48,442 nt of DNA from Bacteroidetes bacterium ADurb.Bin012. GTDB lineage: Bacteria; Bacteroidota; Bacteroidia; Bacteroidales; TTA-H9. Below the pieces are notes generated by a model that saw only the letters and a program-made list of their open reading frames with translations, was not told the origin of the DNA and made no database searches. The stretch lies in contig MWFC01000012.1 of NCBI GenBank assembly GCA_002071415.1, positions 1-48,442 on the forward strand, read 5' to 3'. The translations under genes and the position numbers were made by a program. Below, piece after piece: positions 7,854 to 17,039 of this stretch. Numbering within the stretch: the stretch's first letter is position 1; the number at the start of each line of letters is the position of its first letter.

Positions 7854-9579
7854 AAAGCATCTTATCTTTAATTTTTTGAAGTAGCTTTTCGCTGCTTCCT
7901 TCTTTTTCTGATGCAATCATCCAATTTTTTAATGCTTCATCAATATTCCCAATCTTATAATAAGCATCTCCCAGGTGTTCCCATAATACAGCATCATTTG
8001 TGTTATCCGTCTTTTCGACAGCCTTCTTCAAGTAAACTATTGCTTCATCATACCGTCCAAGTCTATAAAGAATCCATCCGTATGTATCAAGATATGATGG
8101 TTCTTTTGGATTAATAGATAAGGCTTTTTCCGACATTTTTAACGCTTTCTCGAGGTCTTTTTTTCTCTCTGCTAAGGAATAACTATAATTATTCAATAAT
8201 GTTGCGTCGCTACTATCTGACTGCAATGCCAATTCGAAATAGTAATCGGATTTATCATAATCCTGTAAGTTGGAGTTAACTTCAGCAAGTAAGCGATAGA
8301 GAAATTGTGTGAGGTTGCTGTTTCGGCCCGAATATTTCAAACTTTTTTCCAATAATTCACCTGACTCGGTATACTTCTTTTGAATGAATGATACGAACCC
8401 GCTAAAATAATATGGTAAGGGTTGATATGGATATAACTCAATTACTTTATCAGCCAGTGATTTTAGCTTGTCATTATTTTCCAATGCTGCATAACATAAC
8501 AATAATTTCTCATAGACTTCATAATTATTCACTTTCAAATCTATAGCCGCTTCATATTCTTTAGCAGCCTCCGCATAATATTGCGACACAAAATATATAT
8601 TTCCTGCAAGAATTTTGGAGTTAGGTTCTTGGTTATGCACTTGGGAAATAATACCTACTAATTTCAAAATTTGTGCAGTATCTGAAGCCTTTATATTGTC
8701 CAAAGAATAGAAATTAAGCAAATACTGAATCTTATTATTAACAGTAATTTGTGGATTATTGAAAGCTTTTAGTAGGTATTTAAAAGCTTTATCGTTTTTT
8801 CCTTTTTTATTATAATATTCGGCTAATGTGAGTGAGGCAATTTCATTATTTGTATCGCAATTTAGGAGATCATCCAAAATACTCAACGCATCTTTATCCT
8901 TTTTGTTTTGAAAATAGTAATTTGATAAAACAAGCATAATTGATTCAGAACAAGGATATTTTGTTAAATAATTATTTAGAACACAGATCGCATCTTTTTT
9001 CTTGTCCTTTTTTAATAATAACTCAAATTTCTTTATAATTATTTCTTCGTTTACAATATTTTTACTAATAAGTTTATCAATAAAACTAATTGCCTCGTCG
9101 TATTTTTGATTTTTAATCAGAACATCTAAGTATTTCCGGTAATCCTCAGGCTTATCGGGGAATCTCGAAATAAACAATGCAAAATATTTCATATAAGTTT
9201 CTTCATTGCCTGTTGCTTCGTATGAGTCCAAAAGTTGTTTCCAATACCAATAATTATTGGGATTTAATTTCACTGCATTTTCCATTAATACTGCTGAAGC
9301 ATAAAAATTTCCTTGACTGTAATATATCTTTGACAATTCGAAGGCTGCAGTATGATTATCGGGGTTGTTCATCAATATTAATGCTAAAATCTGAGCTGCA
9401 GTACTATCATCGCCCTGCAATACGAATTTTAAAGCTTCTAAATATTTTGCTTGTTCGTCTATTCGGATATTTTCACCAATGAATTTGTTTGGCAATGTAT
9501 CCTGTATTTGTGCAAATGCATTTGAAGCACATAGTAAAGCAAAATATATCAAGAACAAATTAATATTAAATATTTTCAT
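7846..9579 (-). CDS. Exported TPR-repeat protein (dut-envC cluster)
   Basis: A 577-residue protein with a signal peptide (KIFNINLFLIYFALLCASNAFAQ) followed by a near-continuous array of tetratricopeptide repeats. Examples are HTAAFELSKIYYSQGNFYAS, YEVYEKLLLCYAALENNDKL and, near the C terminus, PSYLDTYGWILYRLGRYDEA. The TPR solenoid is a protein-docking scaffold, and the signal peptide places it in the periplasm or at a membrane. The gene lies 39 bases after dut and overlaps the DUF4292 lipoprotein by 8 bases. Conservation of this order in Bacteroidota suggests that the two proteins form a complex, but I cannot assign a reaction. Confidence 0.85.
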   Translation of the reverse strand: MKIFNINLFLIYFALLCASNAFAQIQDTLPNKFIGENIRIDEQAKYLEALKFVLQGDDSTAAQILALILMNNPDNHTAAFELSKIYYSQGNFYASAVLMENAVKLNPNNYWYWKQLLDSYEATGNEETYMKYFALFISRFPDKPEDYRKYLDVLIKNQKYDEAISFIDKLISKNIVNEEIIIKKFELLLKKDKKKDAICVLNNYLTKYPCSESIMLVLSNYYFQNKKDKDALSILDDLLNCDTNNEIASLTLAEYYNKKGKNDKAFKYLLKAFNNPQITVNNKIQYLLNFYSLDNIKASDTAQILKLVGIISQVHNQEPNSKILAGNIYFVSQYYAEAAKEYEAAIDLKVNNYEVYEKLLLCYAALENNDKLKSLADKVIELYPYQPLPYYFSGFVSFIQKKYTESGELLEKSLKYSGRNSNLTQFLYRLLAEVNSNLQDYDKSDYYFELALQSDSSDATLLNNYSYSLAERKKDLEKALKMSEKALSINPKEPSYLDTYGWILYRLGRYDEAIVYLKKAVEKTDNTNDAVLWEHLGDAYYKIGNIDEALKNWMIASEKEGSSEKLLQKIKDKMLYE

Positions 9580-9618
9580 TTATAAACAATTTTTAAGGGA
9601 TAAATTTTATATATCAAA

Positions 9619-10074
9619 TTATTTATGATTAGACGAAAGTCCTGTATGGCCAAAGCCACGCGCTGCCCTTGTTGTTGCCCCAAGTTCCAATTCAATTTGC
9701 CATATAATTTTTTCGATTTTCATCAAAATAAATTGCGCAATTCTATCCCCATCATTTACAATAAAAGGAATATCGGAAAGATTAACGAGAATAATCTGAA
9801 TTTCTCCTCTATAATCTGAATCAATGGTCCCTGGAGAATTCAAAACCGTAACCCCATGCTTGATTGCTAAGCCACTACGCGGTCGAATCTGACCTTCATA
9901 ACCTTCAGGAATTTCGACAAACAAGCCGGTTGGAATAATATTGCGATGTAATGGTAGGATTTCTACTGATTCATGTAAATATGCACAAAGATCCATACCT
10001 GATGCACCCATTGTTTGATAGACTGGTAGAGGATGATGAGAATTATTTACTATCTTTATTGTTATCATATCCAT
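9619..10074 (-). CDS. dut: dUTP diphosphatase
   Basis: Homotrimeric dUTPase, which hydrolyses dUTP to dUMP and PPi. It keeps uracil out of DNA and supplies dTMP synthesis. All five family motifs can be seen: GASGMDLCA, IRPRSGLA, GVTVLNSPGTIDSDYRGE, GDRIAQFI and the C-terminal P-loop-like RGFGHTG. The open frame reaches 10128, but a promoter-like sequence (10097-10129) overlaps that extension. The ATG at 10074, or the ATG two codons later at 10068, gives the usual length of about 150 residues. The upstream neighbour is the large histidine kinase, 78 bases away. Confidence 0.95.
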   Translation of the reverse strand: MDMITIKIVNNSHHPLPVYQTMGASGMDLCAYLHESVEILPLHRNIIPTGLFVEIPEGYEGQIRPRSGLAIKHGVTVLNSPGTIDSDYRGEIQIILVNLSDIPFIVNDGDRIAQFILMKIEKIIWQIELELGATTRAARGFGHTGLSSNHK

Positions 10075-10096
10075 TTCGACAAGTGTAAAATTTTGG

Positions 10097-10129
10097 CAAA
10101 GATAATCTCCTTTTGTGAAATCGAACAAA
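10097..10129 (-). promoter_or_regulatory. Putative Bacteroidota promoter for dut and downstream genes
   Basis: On the minus strand a TTTG (10126-10129) is followed after 21 bases by TATCTTTG (10097-10104). This matches both the -33 and the TAnnTTTG -7 elements of Bacteroidota promoters. It would start transcription about 15-20 bases before the dut ATG at 10074, giving dut-TPR-DUF4292-envC its own transcript. Confidence 0.6.
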
Positions 10130-10152
10130 TTATGGAATGGATTTCAGTCTAT

Positions 10153-13100
10153 TTATTCTGAAAACATAGGCAGTTTAATGTAAAAGGTCGTTCCATTTTC
10201 AACCGACGATTCAAAAGTGATTTCTCCTCCGTGTGCCTTTATTATATTTTTCGAGATGTAAAGTCCAAGCCCAGTTCCAAATGATTTTGTCGTAAAATAG
10301 GGTGTAAAAATCTTTTTTTTCTCTTCTTCATTCATTCCTTTACCATTGTCATATATTGAAACTATTACATGATCGTAATCGAGTAAATATTTTATTTCTA
10401 TTAATTTATTTTCCTGATCTTGAACAGCTTGAGTAGCATTCTTCAGAATATTGATGAATAATCGTAAAAGTTGGTTTCGGTCTGCTTTAACGATTGTAGA
10501 GTAATCAGGAAAATGATGAATAAACTCGCCACTAAATCCTGTCAAGACTATATTTGCGGCTTCTTCAACAATTTCGATTAAATTCACCTGGACTTGTTTA
10601 CTTTCGCTCAAGTGGCCTAATTCAGAAAAAGCATCGGCCAATTGAGAGAGTAAATCAATTTGTTCTAACAACAGATTTGAAAATTCATAAAATTTTTTGT
10701 TCCAATTAGAGTCGCCAGGCTTAAATGAGGCACTGAGGAACTGTATTTGTAAACGAATAGGCGTTAGAGGATTTTTAATCTCATGCGCTATTTGCCTTGC
10801 AATATCTTTCCATGCCAAATCACGTTCCTTATGTTTCAGTTCGTTGATAGCACTTTCTAATTGGTCTACTAAATTATTGTACTTTTCAATTAAAAGCCCA
10901 ATTTCATCGTTTCGGACAATAGGAATTTTTATATTCGATTCGCCTAATCGTAGTTGTGAAAGTGATTCGCTCAGAACATTTAATGGTTTGACTATAATAT
11001 TTGCTATGAACAATGCAATAAGCAATGAGAAGATAAGAAGGAATATGAACACACTAATTAAGGTAGATAAATATTCTTCCCTTTGTTGTTGCTGTTGTGA
11101 AATTCTCGAAATTTGAGGTAGATTTATATAGGCAACAATAGTATTATCGTTATCTCTTAAAGGAATATAGCCCGATAAGAAATTATAATTACCAACTTTT
11201 TCTTCTTGAAGATATGTTGTTGCCTGTCCTTCTGTTAAGACATTATATGCAGTTCTATTGATTAGTGGTTCAACTATCCGAAAATGAAAAAGTTTAGGAC
11301 TCGTACTTGTTATAAGTTTTCCATTGATATCATACAAATTAATATCAGTAAAAAAAATGTTCGATAATTTTATAATAAATGCTTCTAAATCAATATCTTT
11401 ATATAAGAAATTAGGTTCTTCTATTAATTTATATGCAAATTCCGATGAAACAGAATAAATTGTTTCTACTAATTTGGCTTTTACTTGGTTTTTATAATTA
11501 GAATCAAACAAATTATATACAAAATATCCTATAATACTAAATGACACCAATAAAATAATGGTTATAACAATTTGAAACTTAATACCAATTCGATTGAAAT
11601 AGAAATTTTTTGATTTTAGATTCCATAAAAAATAAACAATACCCCAGATTGTATAAATTATTAAAAATAATCCAAGGAATGAAATAAAATTATTAATTCT
11701 TTTAACTTCGTTAGCAAGAATATATATCGATTTATTCTTCGATTTTAAAATAGAGTAATGAAACTTTCCTGATTTCACCTCAATGATAGATGATTCATCT
11801 TTTTCATTAATGATGAATGACTTTGGTAAATCTACAGGGAATACAGCACTTCCCGAAAATGAAATCAATTTATTATTAAAATACCTTGCAAATGAATAAT
11901 TTTCGAGATTGATTCTTGATTTTAAATCCTGTGAAGTTACTAAATCATAAAGAAAAGTTGCATTACTAGATGGATTGGGTAACAACTCGACGAATAATTT
12001 AAAGGGTATGTGTGGAAAAGAAATTACACCAGTATACCCATTCAAACGGTGCCCATAATCAGAAATTTTTATAAAGGATGTATCATATATTGAATCCGGT
12101 TTTAAATCAAATAAATGATTAAAATATTCATAACAACTTATTTCTTCCAATATAGGTGTTATTCTTATGCGTTCATTTTCTTTACAAATAGTTATTGTTA
12201 TATGAAATTGATTCCAAAATCCTCTAAAATATTTTTCATGTATATAATTTTCTACAAGCACAGGATTATAAGCAGAATTATCGATTAAATTCAATATCAA
12301 TGAATCATATTGAATTTCGGATACAATATCTGCAAATAATGATTCTGTAATTGGATCGCCTTGTTCCATTGATTCGATATTCATCAAAATAAGTTGCTTC
12401 TTGCTATATTCTTTTTCTTCTAAATTATAAATTAAATATAATATTAAGAATAAACTTATTATCAAAACATAAAGAAATTTCTCTAATAAATTTATATCGA
12501 AGTGTATTGAATTTTTAATAATTACCACGACCTCTATTGAAGCTATGCTAATTAGTAAAGTAAAAACGATAAATATTTTCGAGATAAACGAAATTGTAAC
12601 TAACAGAATTAGAATAATTAAAAGATACGGATGATATTTCGATATGATTGGGTTTTGAAATATGTTAACTATTTTAATTGTAATATATAGTATAATATAT
12701 AACAAAACAAAGAGTGAAATCAAAGATACTCCATTTATATAAGTAATATCGAAGAACATAGCTGGAGTAAATGAAATATCTGAATTGATTATTATTTGAT
12801 CAATTACATAATAAAAAACAATTAATAAGATTATATACACTAAAAATATTATAATTGTACTAAATTGAATCTTTGAATATTTTTGAATTTTCCTTTTATT
12901 ATAATTTTCCAATATTTTGCATAGATTCTTGATAAATATTGCTGATAATATGCTAAAAAATAGTAATTCTGAATATGAAATCAATTTATTAAAAATAACC
13001 AAATAATTATGATAACTTATAAAATATTCATGTTCAAAATACTTACCTAATTTGTAAAATAAGCAAAATAATATGAATATTGATAATATAATGAAAATAT

Positions 13101-13809
13101 TTATCTGATATTCTTTTTTAAATATTAAATTAAATAATTGTATTACAGTAATATAGAATCCGATAATAATTAATGTACCAATTAATAAATACTTCCAAGG
13201 ATAATAATGTACTGGATTGTTGAATTCAACAAAGAAAATCTCTTTGCCTTGCGAATTATATATTGGAAAACCTTCATTTGCGGGTGGACATAATGAAAAC
13301 AATCCAAATTTTTTGAATATAGATGAAGGTTCTGGTTGAAAACCTTCGTTCTGAATGGCAAATTCAATCCAAACTGGAAATGCAACCATCAGAATGAATT
13401 CATTTGTAGAATCGCAAGTATATAAAAATGAACCTTTCTTATTACTTATAAAACCATCCTCGGCAAATCTTAACTCATTTAGGTTAATCAAATACTGATT
13501 ATTATGCCAATATACAAGATGATCTGGCTTTTTATAGATTATTATTTGTAATTCATCGGAATTTTTTATTTGTTTCAGTTTGTTCGTAATATTTGCATAA
13601 TTATTATTTGAATCAAGTTGATTTTTTAATTCATAAGTTAAATTTGATATTTGATTATAGGAATTATAAATAGTTTTCTGAAACTTTTTCCATTGTAAAT
13701 AATTGTTGAACCAAATAATCGAAAAGATTCCTGCCAAAAGTAGCAGGGTTATGCCTATTACGATAGATTTGGAAGAAAATCTCGATATCTTATAATGTGC
13801 TTTCTTCAT
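10153..13809 (-). CDS. Very large membrane sensor histidine kinase (NtrY-like catalytic end)
   Basis: A 1218-residue protein. The N-terminal half has one helix at about 15-34, a globular part, then a cluster of about seven hydrophobic helices (roughly 200-465). After a second extracytoplasmic region there are further helices near 715-780 and about 935-957. A HAMP domain follows (IANIIVKPLNVLSESL onward). HisKA has the phospho-acceptor H1009 in RQIAHEIKNPLTP. The HATPase domain has N box NILKNATQAV and G boxes DNGKGM and GTGLGLYIS. The HEIKNPLTP block is typical of NtrY-type kinases. No response regulator is encoded nearby. The ligand is unknown. The start overlaps the methyltransferase stop by 4 bases, so translation is coupled. 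Confidence 0.9.
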   Translation of the reverse strand: MKKAHYKISRFSSKSIVIGITLLLLAGIFSIIWFNNYLQWKKFQKTIYNSYNQISNLTYELKNQLDSNNNYANITNKLKQIKNSDELQIIIYKKPDHLVYWHNNQYLINLNELRFAEDGFISNKKGSFLYTCDSTNEFILMVAFPVWIEFAIQNEGFQPEPSSIFKKFGLFSLCPPANEGFPIYNSQGKEIFFVEFNNPVHYYPWKYLLIGTLIIIGFYITVIQLFNLIFKKEYQINIFIILSIFILFCLFYKLGKYFEHEYFISYHNYLVIFNKLISYSELLFFSILSAIFIKNLCKILENYNKRKIQKYSKIQFSTIIIFLVYIILLIVFYYVIDQIIINSDISFTPAMFFDITYINGVSLISLFVLLYIILYITIKIVNIFQNPIISKYHPYLLIILILLVTISFISKIFIVFTLLISIASIEVVVIIKNSIHFDINLLEKFLYVLIISLFLILYLIYNLEEKEYSKKQLILMNIESMEQGDPITESLFADIVSEIQYDSLILNLIDNSAYNPVLVENYIHEKYFRGFWNQFHITITICKENERIRITPILEEISCYEYFNHLFDLKPDSIYDTSFIKISDYGHRLNGYTGVISFPHIPFKLFVELLPNPSSNATFLYDLVTSQDLKSRINLENYSFARYFNNKLISFSGSAVFPVDLPKSFIINEKDESSIIEVKSGKFHYSILKSKNKSIYILANEVKRINNFISFLGLFLIIYTIWGIVYFLWNLKSKNFYFNRIGIKFQIVITIILLVSFSIIGYFVYNLFDSNYKNQVKAKLVETIYSVSSEFAYKLIEEPNFLYKDIDLEAFIIKLSNIFFTDINLYDINGKLITSTSPKLFHFRIVEPLINRTAYNVLTEGQATTYLQEEKVGNYNFLSGYIPLRDNDNTIVAYINLPQISRISQQQQQREEYLSTLISVFIFLLIFSLLIALFIANIIVKPLNVLSESLSQLRLGESNIKIPIVRNDEIGLLIEKYNNLVDQLESAINELKHKERDLAWKDIARQIAHEIKNPLTPIRLQIQFLSASFKPGDSNWNKKFYEFSNLLLEQIDLLSQLADAFSELGHLSESKQVQVNLIEIVEEAANIVLTGFSGEFIHHFPDYSTIVKADRNQLLRLFINILKNATQAVQDQENKLIEIKYLLDYDHVIVSIYDNGKGMNEEEKKKIFTPYFTTKSFGTGLGLYISKNIIKAHGGEITFESSVENGTTFYIKLPMFSE

Positions 13810-14687
13810 TGTTTTTTAGCTACAACTATAATACTTGATGGGTTGTTCATTGTCTTCGATTTTAGCATTAAACGAAATCCAATAAAACTTCCTGTAATAC
13901 AAGGTATTAACTTATTAAGATATTTTTGGGATAAATAGGAAATATACAAAACATCAAAATATAAGCCAGAATGTTTTATAACTTGAAGATTGTTTATTTT
14001 TAATAATTTGCTTAGGCTAAGCAAATTGAAATGAAATAAATGTCTAGGGACATCCCATGCTGCCCAGTAAGACATAAAAAATTCTGCGTCTGGAGAATCG
14101 TAATTCGGAACAGCAATAAGGAGAATACCTTCTTTATTAAGCAGATTGATAATTTTTTGAATAGCGTCTTCCGGGTGATGAATATGCTCAAGTACATGCC
14201 AGAATGTTATTAAGTTGAAGCTATTTGCCGACTCTATCTCATTTAATGAAGAATAAACTGGAAATTTATTCATCTTTGTCAAATAATGCCGTGAGTCATT
14301 ATCCGGTTCAACTCCTGCGCAATCCCATCCTTTACTAAAGAGATAATTTAAAAAATCGCCCGATCCACATCCCACATCTAAAACTCGTCCAATCTTTAAT
14401 TGCAAGTCTTTACTTATAAACTTGTATTTTCTTCTTAAGTTAATTTTTCTGGCAATGTTGTAAATATAATAAGATAGACTTTTTTTATTTTTATAATGTG
14501 AGAAATATTCTTCCTTTTTATAATAGTCTTGAATTTTTTCTTCTGAAGGTATTGGTTGAGTAAATCTTATTTTGCAGAATTCACATTCCCATATTTCAAA
14601 TTCTTCATTGCTTAGGAAAAAGTCTTTAGTTACGAGAATTCGATTCACTTTTTCGTTTTTACAAATAGGACAAATTACATACTGCAT
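13806..14687 (-). CDS. Class I SAM-dependent methyltransferase with N-terminal zinc ribbon
   Basis: A 293-residue protein. Residues 6-38 form a probable zinc ribbon (C6-x2-C9 and C35-x2-C38). A Rossmann methyltransferase domain follows, with motif I LDVGCGSGD (103-111), acidic loop GVEPD near 130 and a post-motif FWHVLEHIHHPE near 160. This architecture (Methyltransf_23 with a Cys-rich N terminus) is common among proteins that methylate sugars or lipids in surface polysaccharide and secondary metabolism. The true substrate is unknown. It lies between mnmG (5-base gap) and the histidine kinase (4-base overlap) in a compact minus-strand run. Confidence 0.85.
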   Translation of the reverse strand: MQYVICPICKNEKVNRILVTKDFFLSNEEFEIWECEFCKIRFTQPIPSEEKIQDYYKKEEYFSHYKNKKSLSYYIYNIARKINLRRKYKFISKDLQLKIGRVLDVGCGSGDFLNYLFSKGWDCAGVEPDNDSRHYLTKMNKFPVYSSLNEIESANSFNLITFWHVLEHIHHPEDAIQKIINLLNKEGILLIAVPNYDSPDAEFFMSYWAAWDVPRHLFHFNLLSLSKLLKINNLQVIKHSGLYFDVLYISYLSQKYLNKLIPCITGSFIGFRLMLKSKTMNNPSSIIVVAKKQ

Positions 14688-14692
14688 ATTTT

Positions 14693-16570
14693 CTATGAAC
14701 TATAATTTTTATTCAAGTAGATTAGTAAAAAGGAAAGATCGGATGGAGAGACGCCGCTTATTCGTGATGCTTGTCCTAATGTAGAAGGTTTTATTTTATT
14801 AAGCTTTTCACGAGCTTCAATCGTTAATGATGGAAACAAACTATAATCGATTAAAGGAGAAAGATACAAATTTTCGAATTTCTTAATTCTATTTGCTACT
14901 TCAATTTCCTTTTGAATATATTCATAATATTTAATAATAATTTCTGCTTCTTCGATTTCTTCTTCGTTAGCATGTAAATCTTCAACATATTGTTTAAAAT
15001 TTGGAAAATTGTTTAGAGTTTGATAGATAGAAACGCCCGGCTGTACTAAAAAATTAATAATAGGATTATTTTGAGGCAGTGCCTCTTTATCGCTATTATA
15101 ATTATATAACTGTAAAATATTATCTATTTCTAAAAATTGCAAAATTTTTTGGATTGTTCGATATTTATCACAGAGATTTATCCATTGTTGGTTAGAAACC
15201 AGACCTATTGAATAACCCAAAGGTGTAAGACGAAAATCGGCATTATCTTGACGTAGTAAGGTTCTAAATTCTGCTCTTGAAGTAAAAAGGCGATATGGTT
15301 CATTCAATTCTTTAGTGATTAAATCATCGATTAACACTCCTATATAGGCTTCGGATCGAGATAAAGTAAATTTTTTCAAGCCATGCGATTTCAAATGTGC
15401 ATTAATTCCTGCCATTAAACCTTGGGCTGCAGCTTCTTCATAACCGGTAGTTCCATTCACTTGTCCGGCAAAGAATAGATTTTCGATGATTTTTGACTCT
15501 AAATTATCATTAAGCTGAGAAGGGTAGAAATAATCATATTCAATTGCATATCCTGGACGAAATATCCGTGCCTTTTCTAAGCCTATAATTCGATGAAGTG
15601 CTTCTATCTGTATTTCATCGGGTAATGAAGAGGAAAACCCGTTGAGATAATATTCAACTGTTGTCCTTCCTTCGGGTTCGAGAAAAAGTTGATGAGAATC
15701 CTTAGAAGAAAATCTTTGTATCTTATCTTCGATAGAAGGACAATATCGAGGTCCTACCCCTTGAATGCGTCCTGTAAACAATGGTGAACGATCGAACCCT
15801 TTTTTTAATATTTCATGAACGAATGAATTGGTATATGTAATGTAGCAAGGAAGTTGATAGAAATTTTCTTTATCAATTATTTCTCGAAAAGACATCTGTC
15901 CTGGAGGTTTGTCTCCAACTTGTTGAGTTAGTTTTGAAAAGTCGATTGAACGGCTATCTATACGTGGTGGTGTTCCAGTTTTTAATCTGCCCGATTTAAT
16001 TTCTAAACGATTAATTATTTCTGTTAGACCTGAAACAGAAGTCTCTGCGATTCTTCCGCCGGAAAAATTTTTTTCTCCAATATGAATTTTACCGTTCAGA
16101 AATGTGCCTGACGTAATAATTACCGCTTTACAATAAATTTTATTTCCCATTCCTGTAACAACTCCCAATATTTTCCTATTTTTTACAATAAGATTTACAA
16201 CTTGGTCTTGTAAAAAATGAACATTAGGTATAGATTCCAATACTTTTCTCCATTCCACGTGAAACATCAATCGGTCATTTTGTGCTCGCGGGCTCCACAT
16301 AGCCGGCCCTTTACTCTTGTTGAGCATTCGAAATTGAACCATACTTTTATCTGAAACCAAAGCTGTATAACCTCCTAAAGCATCTATCTCACGGGTAATC
16401 TGCCCCTTCCCTACTCCTCCAATAGAAGGATTACACGACATTTGGCCAATTGTTAGTAAATTCATGGTAATAAGGAGTACTTTCGAACCTAAATTCGCAG
16501 CTGCAGCTGATGCTTCACATCCAGCATGGCCAGCTCCGACTACAACAATATCATAATGATCAAAGATCAT
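14693..16570 (-). CDS. mnmG: tRNA uridine-5-carboxymethylaminomethyl synthesis protein MnmG (GidA)
   Basis: A 625-residue FAD- and NADH-dependent enzyme. With MnmE (not in this window) it installs the cmnm5 group on U34 of tRNAs that read split codon boxes. The N-terminal FAD-binding signature VVGAGHAGCEA is at residues 10-20. The conserved blocks MSCNPSIGG, SGTFLNGKIHIG, GTPPRIDSRSID and NGTTGYEEAAAQGL are all present, as is the helical C-terminal MnmE-binding region ending in RISGVSPSD. Length is normal. A parS-like site lies inside the gene (16251-16266) and a second one 18 bases upstream of the start codon. mnmG is often close to the replication origin in bacteria. Confidence 0.97.
   Translation of the reverse strand: MIFDHYDIVVVGAGHAGCEASAAAANLGSKVLLITMNLLTIGQMSCNPSIGGVGKGQITREIDALGGYTALVSDKSMVQFRMLNKSKGPAMWSPRAQNDRLMFHVEWRKVLESIPNVHFLQDQVVNLIVKNRKILGVVTGMGNKIYCKAVIITSGTFLNGKIHIGEKNFSGGRIAETSVSGLTEIINRLEIKSGRLKTGTPPRIDSRSIDFSKLTQQVGDKPPGQMSFREIIDKENFYQLPCYITYTNSFVHEILKKGFDRSPLFTGRIQGVGPRYCPSIEDKIQRFSSKDSHQLFLEPEGRTTVEYYLNGFSSSLPDEIQIEALHRIIGLEKARIFRPGYAIEYDYFYPSQLNDNLESKIIENLFFAGQVNGTTGYEEAAAQGLMAGINAHLKSHGLKKFTLSRSEAYIGVLIDDLITKELNEPYRLFTSRAEFRTLLRQDNADFRLTPLGYSIGLVSNQQWINLCDKYRTIQKILQFLEIDNILQLYNYNSDKEALPQNNPIINFLVQPGVSIYQTLNNFPNFKQYVEDLHANEEEIEEAEIIIKYYEYIQKEIEVANRIKKFENLYLSPLIDYSLFPSLTIEAREKLNKIKPSTLGQASRISGVSPSDLSFLLIYLNKNYSS
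16251..16266. promoter_or_regulatory. parS: parS-like ParB-binding site inside mnmG
   Basis: CATTCCACGTGAAACA matches the B. subtilis-type parS TGTTCCACGTGAAACA at 14 of 16 positions, including the whole core. On the coding strand it encodes Phe-His-Val-Glu of MnmG. It lies 337 bases from the second site at 16588. ParB-CTP loads at such sites to organise the chromosome origin region. Confidence 0.65.
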
Positions 16571-16587
16571 AATCTCTATTCATTAAT

Positions 16588-16603
16588 CGTTTCACGTGAA
16601 ACA
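16588..16603. promoter_or_regulatory. parS: parS centromere site in the ybeY-mnmG gap
   Basis: CGTTTCACGTGAAACA contains the perfect 14-bp palindrome GTTTCACGTGAAAC, the near-universal ParB (Spo0J) site; only the outermost base differs from TGTTTCACGTGAAACA. It fills the 41-base gap between ybeY and mnmG. No parA, parB or dnaA gene lies in the window. Confidence 0.85.
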
Positions 16604-16611
16604 TTTCAAAA

Positions 16612-17034
16612 TTATAATTGTTCTAAAAAATCTTGAAGATACTTTTCTTGCTTTTTAAAAATAATATTATTGCCATTTTTATCCTGATACTCTAAAAGGT
16701 GAAGAATGCTGTGAATGATAACACGAATTAATTCAATTTGAACGGAACATTTGTATAGTTTAGCATTCTCCTTAATTCTATCATAACTTATAAAAATATC
16801 TCCTTCGATTACTTTAGAATGTTTTAAATGATAGGGAAATGTAATCGTATCCGTATAGTAATCATGATGTAAAAATTCATTATTGATTTTCAATAGATAT
16901 TCATCATCGACAAATACAATATTAATATTGCCGTCCTTTTTGGAATGTTCATTCAAGATGCCTATCAGAAAACATCTTAAGGTTCGGATTTTTTTTAAGG
17001 GATTGTTAAAACCAATAGAATAAAACGATATCAT
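16612..17034 (-). CDS. ybeY: Endoribonuclease YbeY (rRNA maturation factor)
   Basis: A 140-residue YbeY/UPF0054 protein, a single-strand endoribonuclease involved in 16S rRNA 3'-end maturation and ribosome quality control. The metal site is visible as VIIHSILHLLEYQDK, with H108 and H112. The third position of H-x3-H-x5-H is Asp (D118) rather than His. I recall the same change in other Bacteroidota YbeY proteins, so it is probably lineage-normal. The conserved upstream block reads YYTDTITFP. It sits between the RsbW-like gene (5-base gap) and mnmG, a gene order frequent in this phylum. Confidence 0.92.
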   Translation of the reverse strand: MISFYSIGFNNPLKKIRTLRCFLIGILNEHSKKDGNINIVFVDDEYLLKINNEFLHHDYYTDTITFPYHLKHSKVIEGDIFISYDRIKENAKLYKCSVQIELIRVIIHSILHLLEYQDKNGNNIIFKKQEKYLQDFLEQL

Positions 17035-17039
17035 TCCTA

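Noticed and set aside
7854..7916. Longer N terminus for the DUF4292 lipoprotein
   Set aside because: It would place 21 charged residues ahead of an intact lipoprotein signal peptide.
16612..17034. YbeY as an inactive enzyme because its third metal ligand is Asp and not His
   Set aside because: As I recall, Bacteroidota YbeY proteins commonly have Asp here, and Asp can bind metal; the change looks lineage-normal.
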